Positions 52,270 to 60,477 of a stretch of 64,000 nt of DNA are shown here, in pieces; within the stretch, counting starts at the first letter, position 1; each line of letters starts with the position of its first letter. Below the pieces are notes generated by a model, which searched no databases, had not been told where the DNA came from, and worked only from the letters and a program-made list of their open reading frames with translations. The position numbers were made by a program, and so were the translations under genes. The DNA comes from Sphingobacterium bovisgrunnientis (GTDB lineage Bacteria; Bacteroidota; Bacteroidia; Sphingobacteriales; Sphingobacteriaceae), in NCBI RefSeq assembly GCF_009829085.1, contig NZ_WUQY01000007.1:1-64000 (forward strand), written 5' to 3'.

Positions 52270-52308
52270 AAAAAAGAAAGAGCGATAGATGTAAACTTTA
52301 TCGCTCTT
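52270..52308 (-). terminator. Terminator of the DUF819 gene
   Basis: AAGAGCGATA pairs with TATCGCTCTT, followed by T-rich sequence on the minus strand. Confidence 0.85.
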
Positions 52309-52328
52309 ATTTTAAATTCTAAATATTT

Positions 52329-53591
52329 CTAAATTTGAGAAGCCAATTGCATAAGTATAGCTGTTAGCCAGCCAGCGTATGTTCCAATAGCATAGCTAAA
52401 TACAGATAAAATAACACCTACAGAAATCAATGATGGATGGAATGCAGCTGACATTACCGAAGCTGATGCTACACCTCCCACATTAGCCATACTTCCGACG
52501 GCAAAATAGAAAAAAGGAATTTTAAAAATCTTAGCTACTAATATAAGTAATAAAGCATGGAAGGAAATCCATAAAATACCTACTATAAAAAGTCCTGGAT
52601 TGTCTAGAATGGCTAAAATGTCCATTTGCATACCAATCGTCACGATTAGCATATATAATAGAGCGGTACCCATTTTGGAAGCACCAACGTTTTCCAACTT
52701 ACGTGCTGGCGTAAAGGATAATATTATACTAATAATTGTGGCAAATAAAACAATCCAAAAGAAGGTGTTTGTCAATGAAAATGTTTCCAATTGTGGGTGA
52801 TTTTCTGCTATGTACGCAGCAACAGGTTCAGCTAAAAAAGTTGCAAGCCCTGTGCCTGCAAAAGCAACAGACAACATCAAAATAATGTCTTTCGTTTGTG
52901 GCATTTTAGCATTTTCTTGCGCTTTCTTTTCCAGTTTTACCATCAATTCATCCACATCTTGCGAATCAGCTTTGAAAAATCTGTCCATCATTTTGCTTTT
53001 GCCAGCGCCATACAACAAGAGAGCCATCCACGTGTAGGCTACAAAAACATCAACAGCTATAATGGAAGAAAATAGTGTTGGTGAGGGTTGAAGAATTTCC
53101 TTCAATGCCACTTGATTCGCGCTGCCTCCGATCCAAGATCCCGCTAAAGTCCCCAATCCTCGCCATACTTCATCGGGGCCTATACCACCCACAACCTGAG
53201 GAGCGACAAGTGCGGTCAACCATACAGCCAGAGGTCCGCCCAATAAAACACCAATTGTACCTGTTATAAACATCAAGCCTGCGCGTTTGCGCAATGCCCA
53301 CATTTCTTTAATATCTAAATTGAGTATAAATAAAATCAAGCAGGCTGGAAGAAAATAGCGACTTCCAATCGTTGTTAGTGGCGAATTAGCACCATCGAAA
53401 ACATTAAACGAATTTAATAATCCTGGTAAAAAGTAGCAGAGCAACAAAGGAGGGATCATATCGTAAAATCCTTTAATAAATTTGTTGTTAATATTTGATG
53501 TGTAAAATACTAAACCTAAAATTGCCATTAAAATTCCGACAATTACGGTGTTATTGGTAATAAGTGGTTCTAAATTTTGTGTGCTTTCCAT
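52329..53591 (-). CDS. DUF819-family membrane protein, 420 aa
   Basis: About ten to twelve membrane helices with the glycine-rich segment LAGSWIGGSANQVALKE in the middle and GSMANVGGVASASVMSAAFHP near the C-terminus, both typical of DUF819 transporters. Members are proposed to move small organic substrates; function not established. Monocistronic. Confidence 0.88.
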   Translation of the reverse strand: MESTQNLEPLITNNTVIVGILMAILGLVFYTSNINNKFIKGFYDMIPPLLLCYFLPGLLNSFNVFDGANSPLTTIGSRYFLPACLILFILNLDIKEMWALRKRAGLMFITGTIGVLLGGPLAVWLTALVAPQVVGGIGPDEVWRGLGTLAGSWIGGSANQVALKEILQPSPTLFSSIIAVDVFVAYTWMALLLYGAGKSKMMDRFFKADSQDVDELMVKLEKKAQENAKMPQTKDIILMLSVAFAGTGLATFLAEPVAAYIAENHPQLETFSLTNTFFWIVLFATIISIILSFTPARKLENVGASKMGTALLYMLIVTIGMQMDILAILDNPGLFIVGILWISFHALLLILVAKIFKIPFFYFAVGSMANVGGVASASVMSAAFHPSLISVGVILSVFSYAIGTYAGWLTAILMQLASQI

Positions 53592-53706
53592 AGTTTATAC
53601 CATTGCTGCGTGAAAATATGTAATATTTTTGATGTTTTCTGTTATAAAAATGGAAACTAATGACTTTCAACTTTCTAAAAATTTTTAAATGTTGCATATT
53701 TATAGC

Positions 53707-54978
53707 ATGAAATACTCTAGACGAAATTTTATCAAAACAAGTGGTCTAGTAATTGGTAGCTTACCATTTGCTTCCATGGCTAATTCTATACCTATGAATC
53801 GAAAAATCAAAGTCGGCTTAGTGGGGTGTGGAGGAAGAGGAGTAGGAGCTCTAGTACAAGCAATGACTGCAGACCGAGATGTAATTGTTACAGCTTTAGC
53901 TGATGTCTTTCCTGAGCAGCTGGATCAAGCTTTAAAACTTGCACAAAGAAAGGATAACGCTAGAGTTGATGTGCCTAAAGAAAGACAATTTTTGGGTTTC
54001 GAAAGTTACAAGCAATTGATTGATACGGATGTTGATATCGTATTGTTGTGTAGTCCGCCAAACTTTAGACCCGACCACATGGAATATGCAGTTTCAAAAG
54101 GTAAACATATCTTTTGCGAGAAGCCTGTAGCTATTGATATTCCAGGATTAAAGCGAGTTATGGAGAGTGTAAAAGCTGCTAAAGAACAGAATTTAAATAT
54201 AGTGTCTGGTTTTTGCTTTCGCTACCTCGTACCAAATCGCGAAATCATGAAGCGTGTTTTAGGAGGAGATATTGGGGATGTTCGTTCGGTCACAACTTTT
54301 AGATGTGGGGGTGAAAATACGGTTAAACCGAGATTGGCACAGTATAATGAAATGCAGTATCAGTTAAAAAATTGGTATTACTTCCAGCGTTATGCCGGGG
54401 ATTTAATTATTGAACAGACCGTGCATAGTTTAGATTATATGAACTGGATTATGCAAAATAGATTGCCTAAATCCGTATTCGCTACAGGGGGTAGACAAAC
54501 ATGGAAATGGGATGCGCTAGGTAATGGGTACGATCATTTTGCCGTAGAGTATGATTATGGTGATGGGGTAAAAGGTATACATTTTGGTAGACAACAAAGT
54601 GGAACTGATAGCCGTAATTCTGTTGAAGTATTAGGAACCAAAGGGAATGTTGATGTAAATATTATGAGTTCTTACAAAATTCACGGTGATAAACCATTCG
54701 AATATTCAGGTGCTTCGAATAATATGTATCAAACGCAACATGATGAATTGGTCGCAGCTGTACGTAGTGGAAAAACAATCAATGATGGTGACCATATGGT
54801 AAACTCTACTTTATTCGCCATTTGGGGGAAAGTATCTGCATACACCGGTAAACGTATAACACTAGAACAAATATTATCCTCACAAGAGGTTTTAAGTCCG
54901 AATTCAAATGCCTATTCGTGGGATATGCCAGAGGATACTTTTGAAATTGCAAGGCCAGGGATGAAATCATTTGTATAA
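53707..54978 (+). CDS. Tat-exported Gfo/Idh/MocA oxidoreductase, 423 aa
   Basis: A twin-arginine signal (SRRNFIKTSGLVIGSLPF, near 4-21) precedes a Rossmann domain (GLVGCGGRGVGALVQAM) and the Gfo/Idh/MocA catalytic domain with FCEKPVAID (EKP motif). Such exported members act on sugars or sugar derivatives in the periplasm and carry their cofactor folded. I start at ATG 53707 because the ATG at 53689 adds six residues (MLHIYS) before the RR motif. It overlaps the next gene by one base. Confidence 0.92.
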   Translation: MKYSRRNFIKTSGLVIGSLPFASMANSIPMNRKIKVGLVGCGGRGVGALVQAMTADRDVIVTALADVFPEQLDQALKLAQRKDNARVDVPKERQFLGFESYKQLIDTDVDIVLLCSPPNFRPDHMEYAVSKGKHIFCEKPVAIDIPGLKRVMESVKAAKEQNLNIVSGFCFRYLVPNREIMKRVLGGDIGDVRSVTTFRCGGENTVKPRLAQYNEMQYQLKNWYYFQRYAGDLIIEQTVHSLDYMNWIMQNRLPKSVFATGGRQTWKWDALGNGYDHFAVEYDYGDGVKGIHFGRQQSGTDSRNSVEVLGTKGNVDVNIMSSYKIHGDKPFEYSGASNNMYQTQHDELVAAVRSGKTINDGDHMVNSTLFAIWGKVSAYTGKRITLEQILSSQEVLSPNSNAYSWDMPEDTFEIARPGMKSFV

Positions 54979-56048
54979 TGAATAAAATTAAAATATTAGT
55001 TGTAGGCTGTGGAAATATGGGGGCTTCACATGCCAAAGCTTACCATGACTTTTCAGAATTTGAAATTGTAGGCTTAGTGTCTCGCGGTAATAGTAAAGTT
55101 GAATTGCAAAAGCAATTGGGTGTTGATTATGCGCTTTTCGATGATTACGAAGATGCATTATTAGCGACAAATCCTGATGCTGTGTGTATTTCTACATATC
55201 CTGATACACATGAAGATTATGCAGTCAAAGCATTTGAAAATGGTGCCCATGTGTTTATTGAAAAGCCTCTTGCGGACACGGTTATTGGTGCTCACCGTGT
55301 GATTGATGCAGCCAATAAAGCCAAGAAGAAATTAGTAGTTGGTTATATCCTAAGACATCATCCTTCTTGGATGCGATTCATAGAAGAGGGGAAAAAGTTA
55401 GGTTCGCCTTTGGTATTTCGAATGAACCTAAATCAACAGAGTCAAGGTTATATGTGGGATGTACATCGTAACTTAATGAAAAGCTTAAGCCCAATAGTGG
55501 ATTGTGGTGTTCATTATATAGATATCATGTGTAAGATGACCATTGCTAAACCAGTATCTGTATCTGCTATTGGCGCGCGATTGACGGATGATATTCCTGT
55601 GGATAATTACAATTATGGACAGTTACAAATTCGTTTTGATGACGGCTCTGTAGGATGGTATGAGGCAGGCTGGGGGCCTATGGTTAGCCAAACAGCTTTC
55701 TTTGTAAAAGATGTCATCGGTCCCAAGGGTGCTGTTTCTATAGTTGCAAACGCAGCTTCAAAAGATGGTCAGTCGGATTCTGTAGAAGCGCACACTAAGA
55801 CAGAGTCAATTCGTGTGCATCATGCTTTAATTGATGAAAATAATAAGTTTGTAAAAGAAGACGAATGGATTAATCTTGCAGATGAACCAGATCACCAAGA
55901 ATTATGCAATCGTGAGCAGCGTTTTTTTTGGGATGCAATCAAAAACGATTGGGATCTTTCCAAATCAATGGATGATGCGTTGAATAGTTTAAAAATTGCT
56001 TTAGCCTGTGATGAAAGTGTAAAATCAGGAGAGATTGTAAGATTATAA
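54978..56048 (+). CDS. Gfo/Idh/MocA-family oxidoreductase, 356 aa
   Basis: Rossmann motif VGCGNMGASHAKAYHDF near 8-24, the EKPLADT catalytic loop (about 94-100) and the domain II beta sheet. No signal peptide, so it is cytosolic. Coupled to the Tat-exported homologue upstream, which suggests that one converts a periplasmic sugar and the other continues inside the cell. Substrate unknown. Confidence 0.9.
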   Translation: MNKIKILVVGCGNMGASHAKAYHDFSEFEIVGLVSRGNSKVELQKQLGVDYALFDDYEDALLATNPDAVCISTYPDTHEDYAVKAFENGAHVFIEKPLADTVIGAHRVIDAANKAKKKLVVGYILRHHPSWMRFIEEGKKLGSPLVFRMNLNQQSQGYMWDVHRNLMKSLSPIVDCGVHYIDIMCKMTIAKPVSVSAIGARLTDDIPVDNYNYGQLQIRFDDGSVGWYEAGWGPMVSQTAFFVKDVIGPKGAVSIVANAASKDGQSDSVEAHTKTESIRVHHALIDENNKFVKEDEWINLADEPDHQELCNREQRFFWDAIKNDWDLSKSMDDALNSLKIALACDESVKSGEIVRL

Positions 56049-56061
56049 GCGGAATGCAAAT

Positions 56062-56108
56062 AAAAACAAAGCCGTCTCGATTAATAAATTTTAGACGGCT
56101 TTGTTTTT
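56062..56108. terminator. Bidirectional terminator between convergent genes
   Basis: A 16-bp stem AAAAACAAAGCCGTCT/AGACGGCTTTGTTTTT at 56062-56077 and 56093-56108. It serves the oxidoreductase pair (+) and the GH43 gene (-). Confidence 0.9.
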
Positions 56109-56112
56109 GCAA

Positions 56113-57066
56113 TTATTTTAAAGGATGTTTCACCCCAGTAAATGTCATCTTAACGGGCAAAATTTTACCATCTTTATCGAATTTCATCTCATCAATACAG
56201 GTTACACGGTCGTGAGCGCTTGTCTTACCAAGAGGTCGTCTGTGATACACGATATAATATTTTTCTTCGTTTGGAATCTTAATTATAGAATGGTGTCCAG
56301 CGCCAGTAGCGACGGCAGGATCTTGTTCAAGGATAGTATTTATTCTTTCAAAAGGCCCTAAAGGGTTGTCCGCGATAGCGTACGCGACTTTATAATCTGG
56401 ACCTGTCCAGCCGCCTTCAGACCACATGAAATAGTATTTTCCATCTTTAATAAACATAGTTGGTCCCTCAACGTAATCCTTCGGTGTGACTTCTTTATAA
56501 TAACTTCCGTCTTCAAAGGGTAGCAGTTTTGTGAAATCAGAACTTAGCTTAACCACATTACAGTGTTTCCAACCTCCATAGTACATGTAAAAAGTTCCGT
56601 CTTTATCCTTAAAAACGTATTGATCAATTGGCTGAGCTCCGTTTATAATATCGCTTATTAAAGGTTTTCCTAATAAATCTTTATAAGGTCCTTCTGGTTT
56701 ATCGGATACAGCCACACCAATTCCTCCAATTTGCCCTTGATGTACATCATTTGCTGCGAAAAAAAAATAATACTTGCCTTTATTTTCTATTACAGAAGGA
56801 GCCCACATTGCACGTTTTGCCCATTTAACCTCAATATTATCAATTATGTTGCTGTGTTTTTTCCAAGATACCAAATCCTTAGAGGAGAATGCGTCAAATT
56901 TAATTTGTTCATCATAAGGAGCAGAGTAGGTAGGGAAAATCCAATATGTATTGTTATAAATAATTGCTTCAGGATCTGCATAATTTCCTGGAAAGACGGG
57001 GTTTTGTTGACTAAATGCATTTAGCGATAATGCAAAGAGTATGCTGAATAAAAATGTTTTTCTCAT
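56113..57066 (-). CDS. Glycoside hydrolase family 43 protein, 317 aa, exported
   Basis: A signal peptide (cleavage after about residue 19) precedes a five-bladed beta-propeller GH43 domain. The catalytic base is expected in YADPEAI (Asp near 31), the general acid in VEGPTMFIKDG (Glu near 198) and the third Asp in ACT-type positions such as VAVSDKPEGPY. Members act on arabinan, xylan or galactan side chains. Alone, without SusC/D partners nearby. Confidence 0.9.
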   Translation of the reverse strand: MRKTFLFSILFALSLNAFSQQNPVFPGNYADPEAIIYNNTYWIFPTYSAPYDEQIKFDAFSSKDLVSWKKHSNIIDNIEVKWAKRAMWAPSVIENKGKYYFFFAANDVHQGQIGGIGVAVSDKPEGPYKDLLGKPLISDIINGAQPIDQYVFKDKDGTFYMYYGGWKHCNVVKLSSDFTKLLPFEDGSYYKEVTPKDYVEGPTMFIKDGKYYFMWSEGGWTGPDYKVAYAIADNPLGPFERINTILEQDPAVATGAGHHSIIKIPNEEKYYIVYHRRPLGKTSAHDRVTCIDEMKFDKDGKILPVKMTFTGVKHPLK

Positions 57067-57214
57067 AAAATCTATAGATTGATGTGTTGATAGGAATAAA
57101 GATACTGAATTGTTCCAAGGATTAGCGGAATAAAAGTAACATATTGAATATAACTTGTTCGAAGTGTTGCAAAGGAAGTTTGTATAGATGTGGTTATGGG
57201 ATAGCTATAAACGC

Positions 57215-57242
57215 AAAAAGGCTTATCATATGATAAGCCTTT
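57215..57242 (-). terminator. Terminator of tRNA cassette 2
   Basis: Perfect palindrome AAAGGCTTATCATATGATAAGCCTTT flanks the tRNA-Leu 3' end; on the minus strand it is followed by T-rich sequence. Confidence 0.88.
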
Positions 57243-57243
57243 G

Positions 57244-57328
57244 TACCTAGGGCGGGAATCGAACCCGCACTCCTTTAACAGGAACAGGATTTTAAGTCCT
57301 GCGTGTCTACCAGTTCCACCACCTAGGC
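57244..57328 (-). tRNA. tRNA-Leu (TAA anticodon), second copy
   Basis: Base-for-base equal to the copy at 24385-24469, with the same anticodon loop and long variable arm. Ends without encoded CCA. Confidence 0.96.
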
Positions 57329-57337
57329 AACTCTGGG

Positions 57338-57410
57338 AGCGAAAGACGAGATTCGAACTCGCGACCCCAACCTTGGCAAGGTTGTGCTCTACCAACTGAG
57401 CTACTTTCGC
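57338..57410 (-). tRNA. tRNA-Gly (GCC anticodon), second copy
   Basis: Same anticodon loop as copy 1. The acceptor is GCGAAAG/CTTTCGC, and the D-loop reads AGTTGG instead of AGCTGG. After the discriminator the sequence is CCCA rather than CCA, so an exact CCA is not encoded. Confidence 0.96.
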
Positions 57411-57465
57411 TTTTTAAGTCTTTCAATTTTGTTATGAACATCGCGTCCGTCCCGATTTGATGATG

Positions 57466-57496
57466 CAAATATAGAGCTATAATCCATTTCTGCAAA
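57466..57496 (-). promoter_or_regulatory. Bacteroidota-type promoter of tRNA cassette 2
   Basis: Minus strand TTTG (57496-57493), 19 nt, TATATTTG (57473-57466), identical to copy 1. Confidence 0.88.
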
Positions 57497-57566
57497 ATGT
57501 TTTTCAAAATAAAAGCGCTTTTTTCCGCTTAAAAGCTCCATTTGTTTGATAATCAGTGATAATAAT

Positions 57567-57933
57567 TTTAGGACAGATAATAAAAATTGTAAATCTGAGT
57601 TTTGAGTAGAATTATTTTTAGAATTTATCTTCTAAAATGTTTTTGAGTATATTTTAATCTCTTTTGTTCTGATATTTAAGGTAATTATGTGTTTTAAATC
57701 AATAAAATGAATAATTATTAAAGTTTTTAATTAGTTTTTTATTTAAAAATCACAATTATTCTTGTTTTGTATTTAAATATTTCCATTATTTGTCTTATAA
57801 TTTTATTGAAAACTAAAAATCATAATATAATAAGTGCAAATAATGTAATATTTGAAGTGATTTTTGTTAAATATGGAATTATTTTTATTGAAAATGATTA
57901 ATTAACCTATTAACACAAATTAAAAACAAGTTT
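57567..57933. other. AT-rich intergenic region before the outer-membrane protein gene
   Basis: About 370 bp of AT-rich DNA with A/T runs and no ORF, hairpin or recognisable promoter that I can support. It must contain the promoter of the barrel protein gene. Confidence 0.4.
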
Positions 57934-58974
57934 ATGAGAAAAAAATCTTTACTATTGTCGTTATTTATGATGGGTGCATTCACTTATGCGCAAGAAAACA
58001 CTAGTGGAATTGAAATTTCTGGCTCTGCTGATGCTTATTACAAATATGATTTTGCAAAAGGTGAAAATATCGGGACATATTTTGCTAACGATCATAATTC
58101 TATTTCTATAGGAATGATTAGTTTAGGCTTAAAGAAATCAACTGGTAAAGCTTCATTCGTAGGCGAATTATCTTTTGGTCCTCGTGGACAATACCAATCA
58201 CTTCTAAATGGAGATGGAGAGAGCGCTAATGAAAGCAATACATTTCATATTCAAAATCTCTATATGGATTATGCTTTCACAGAAAAATTTTCAATGACAG
58301 CAGGTTTTATGGGAACATTCATTGGATATGAAGTAATTTCACCAGCTGCAAATTTTCACTATAGTACTTCGTATTTATTCGGAGCTGGACCATTTCAAAA
58401 TGCAGGTATTAAAGGTACTTTTGCGTTCTCTGACAAAGTGTCTTTAATGGCTGGATTATTTAATGATTGGAATGAATACAAAGATTTAAACGGTGTCTCG
58501 CATTTTGGTGCTCAATTGAGTTTAGCTCCAGTGGATGGATTAAGTGTATATGCTAATTTCTTGACAGGTTCTTCTGCAGGAGGAAAAGATGAATATTCTT
58601 CTGGTACTATTTATGATTTAGTGGCTAGTTACGATTTTACAGAAAAATTCTCATTAGGTCTTAATGCTGCTGATTATTCATTCAAGACAGATGGAGGGTA
58701 TCAAGGAGTTGCATTGTATCCAAAATATAGTATTACAGAGAATGTTCAAATAGGGGCGAGAGGTGAATACTTTAAATTTAAAGATGTGGGGGCGGTTGAT
58801 GGAGCATCTGTAACCTCATTGACATTGTCAGGAAAATTAACTCATGGAGGATTGTCTTTGATTCCTGAGTTCAGATTTGATTCAAATGATTCAAAACCTT
58901 TCTTGAAAAGTGATTTCACTACAGCAACAAAATCAGCTTCACAAGTATCATTAGCATTGGTATATGCTTTCTAA
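57934..58974 (+). CDS. Outer-membrane beta-barrel protein (porin-like), 346 aa
   Basis: Signal peptide (about 1-20, AQEN after it) and a chain of alternating amphipathic strands with aromatic girdles, ending in LALVYAF with C-terminal Phe, a barrel assembly signal. Two repeats of FTEKFSM/L-type segments are visible. Size and pattern fit a 14- to 18-stranded porin of the OprO/DcaP-like class. Substrate unknown. Confidence 0.82.
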   Translation: MRKKSLLLSLFMMGAFTYAQENTSGIEISGSADAYYKYDFAKGENIGTYFANDHNSISIGMISLGLKKSTGKASFVGELSFGPRGQYQSLLNGDGESANESNTFHIQNLYMDYAFTEKFSMTAGFMGTFIGYEVISPAANFHYSTSYLFGAGPFQNAGIKGTFAFSDKVSLMAGLFNDWNEYKDLNGVSHFGAQLSLAPVDGLSVYANFLTGSSAGGKDEYSSGTIYDLVASYDFTEKFSLGLNAADYSFKTDGGYQGVALYPKYSITENVQIGARGEYFKFKDVGAVDGASVTSLTLSGKLTHGGLSLIPEFRFDSNDSKPFLKSDFTTATKSASQVSLALVYAF

Positions 58975-59014
58975 AAAGAGTTCTACAATTAGTCAAATTG
59001 GTTTATAAATGGTA

Positions 59015-59043
59015 AAGGGGATTTTGCTCATCAAAATCCCCTT
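59015..59043. terminator. Terminator between convergent genes
   Basis: AAGGGGATTTTG pairs with CAAAATCCCCTT around a 5-nt loop. Confidence 0.9.
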
Positions 59044-59052
59044 ATTCTTTCG

Positions 59053-59469
59053 TTATTCAGCTGCTTTTTTCAAATTTTCTAATTCTTTGCGAAGAGCTGT
59101 AATCTCGGCTTGTTGTTCTTTGATGGCAGCTACTAAAACAGGAATTAAGTTTTCGTTGTTTACTTCGTCATATTTCATTGCTTTAGTCGCATTTTTACCA
59201 GTTTTATAAATTTTGGATTGCGTCTTAACAACTTCTGGTGACGCATTTTCTGCAGTAAATCCAAACTGTTTTGTTTTCGGTAATTCGAGTGTTTTATATT
59301 TATCCGTATTGTAATTAAATGTTACGGGCTCTAAACTGTTTAAAACAGCAAATGGTTTAGAAATAGTTTGAACATTTACTTTTAATTCTTTCTCGTTTAT
59401 TTGTTGAGCACTTGCTGTGTTAGCGATACCCAAAATAGCACTTATAATGACGATAGTTTTGATAGTCAT
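59053..59469 (-). CDS. Small exported protein with S74-chaperone-like C-terminus, 138 aa
   Basis: A signal peptide (about 1-21) is followed by ~50 residues (VTFNYNTDKYKTLELPKTKQFGFTAENA in parts) and a terminal coiled coil (ENLIPVLVAAIKEQQAEITALRKELENLKKA). The pair resembles the C-terminal intramolecular chaperone of phage tail-fibre and peptidase S74 proteins, without the catalytic part. It may be a free-standing trimerisation unit. Function unknown. Confidence 0.65.
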   Translation of the reverse strand: MTIKTIVIISAILGIANTASAQQINEKELKVNVQTISKPFAVLNSLEPVTFNYNTDKYKTLELPKTKQFGFTAENASPEVVKTQSKIYKTGKNATKAMKYDEVNNENLIPVLVAAIKEQQAEITALRKELENLKKAAE

Positions 59470-59521
59470 AGTTATATGATTTTAAATGTAAATTAGTATT
59501 AATATATAAAAGATATAGTTT

Positions 59522-59821
59522 TTACGCTATATTATTTGGAGGCGGGTAATGCAAATGGAAATGTCGGAAAGGAAGCATTTTCTTGGGATCAAAAAAATCC
59601 AGTTCGCGACTATTTGAACTAAAGAAAAAACCAGTGTGCGACTGAAAAAAGACTTCTATCTCGTATAATTTTTCAACCTCTTTCGTTTCCTTTTCTCCAA
59701 CAAAATGCTCTAAAAATTCAATTTCGTGGGAAACGGCATGCAGCAAAGTAGAAGATGTCTTGTAAGTCAAACAAGACAATAGAATAACTGAAAGTATATA
59801 CTTAACAAGTCTTATGCGCAT
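59522..59821 (-). CDS. Small protein with N-terminal hydrophobic segment, 99 aa
   Basis: One hydrophobic stretch (about 8-22) suggests export or a membrane anchor. The remainder is acidic in the middle (EFLEHFVGEKETKEVEKLYEIE) and ends in FRHFHLHYPPPNNIA, a His-rich tail that can bind metal ions. Similar short His-ended proteins occur beside metal-transport genes in Bacteroidota, but no such gene is next to this one. Unrecognised. Confidence 0.6.
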   Translation of the reverse strand: MRIRLVKYILSVILLSCLTYKTSSTLLHAVSHEIEFLEHFVGEKETKEVEKLYEIEVFFQSHTGFFFSSNSRELDFFDPKKMLPFRHFHLHYPPPNNIA

Positions 59822-59931
59822 GTATAGCTGTCTAATCTTTTGATATAATGTGAATTATTCCGTAAAAATAAATAAATCTTAGTTTCAACAAAATATTAAT
59901 TCTGTTACATTTTTGTCATTTAAGAAAAATA

Positions 59932-60408
59932 CTAATCTTTTAATCTTTGAAAAATTAAATCACTCTCGTAGCCTTTCGATTGAATATAGCGAACCAATTT
60001 AGCTTTATCTGTGTATGATAATCTTTGGATATCATCACCTGCTTTCATTTTGATAAGATGATCAAGCTTCTCTATATATTCGTCATAATCGATTTCTTTT
60101 AGTGCGATTTTAATCAATGGTGGCGTAATTCGCTTTGATTTTAGGTGTTGTATAATTTTAACTTTTCCCCAATCTTTCATTCGAAATTTACCGCGCACAT
60201 AAGCTCTTGCGAAACGTTCTTCATTTAGGAAATTTTCAGAAATTAAATTTGCAATAATATTTTCTACATCATTCTCATACAACCCCATATCATATAATTT
60301 GTCACGAACTTCTTGTTGTGCGCGCTCCTGATATGCACAATAATTTTCCATCTTTAATTTTGCTTGATGCGGAGTATATTTCTTTTTATTTCTTTCGAGA
60401 TCTTCCAT
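59932..60408 (-). CDS. recX: Regulatory protein RecX, 158 aa
   Basis: Three repeats of the RecX three-helix motif (AYQERAQQEVRDKLYDMGLYENDVENII, EERFARAYVRGKFRMKDWGKVKIIQHLK and the C-terminal LVRYIQSKGYESDLIFQRL). RecX binds RecA filaments and limits RecA activity. Length is typical. Divergent from the MurF-Alr gene; recA is not in this window. Confidence 0.92.
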   Translation of the reverse strand: MEDLERNKKKYTPHQAKLKMENYCAYQERAQQEVRDKLYDMGLYENDVENIIANLISENFLNEERFARAYVRGKFRMKDWGKVKIIQHLKSKRITPPLIKIALKEIDYDEYIEKLDHLIKMKAGDDIQRLSYTDKAKLVRYIQSKGYESDLIFQRLKD

Positions 60409-60477
60409 AGTACAAATCTTGAAAAAATAGAAGACATATTAAAAAATTATGGTCAAATTTGTATTAACAACAAAGCT

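Larger units (their letters stand above)
57242..57566 (-). repeat. tRNA cassette, copy 2 of a two-copy repeat
   Basis: Same order, spacing and promoter as copy 1 at 24383-24706, plus the conserved distal segment at 57540-57566. The tRNA-Gly acceptor carries a compensatory pair (see findings). Confidence 0.85.

Noticed and set aside
60364-60477. Earlier start for MurF-Alr
   Set aside because: Lies inside recX on the other strand and adds residues unlike Mur ligase N-termini.
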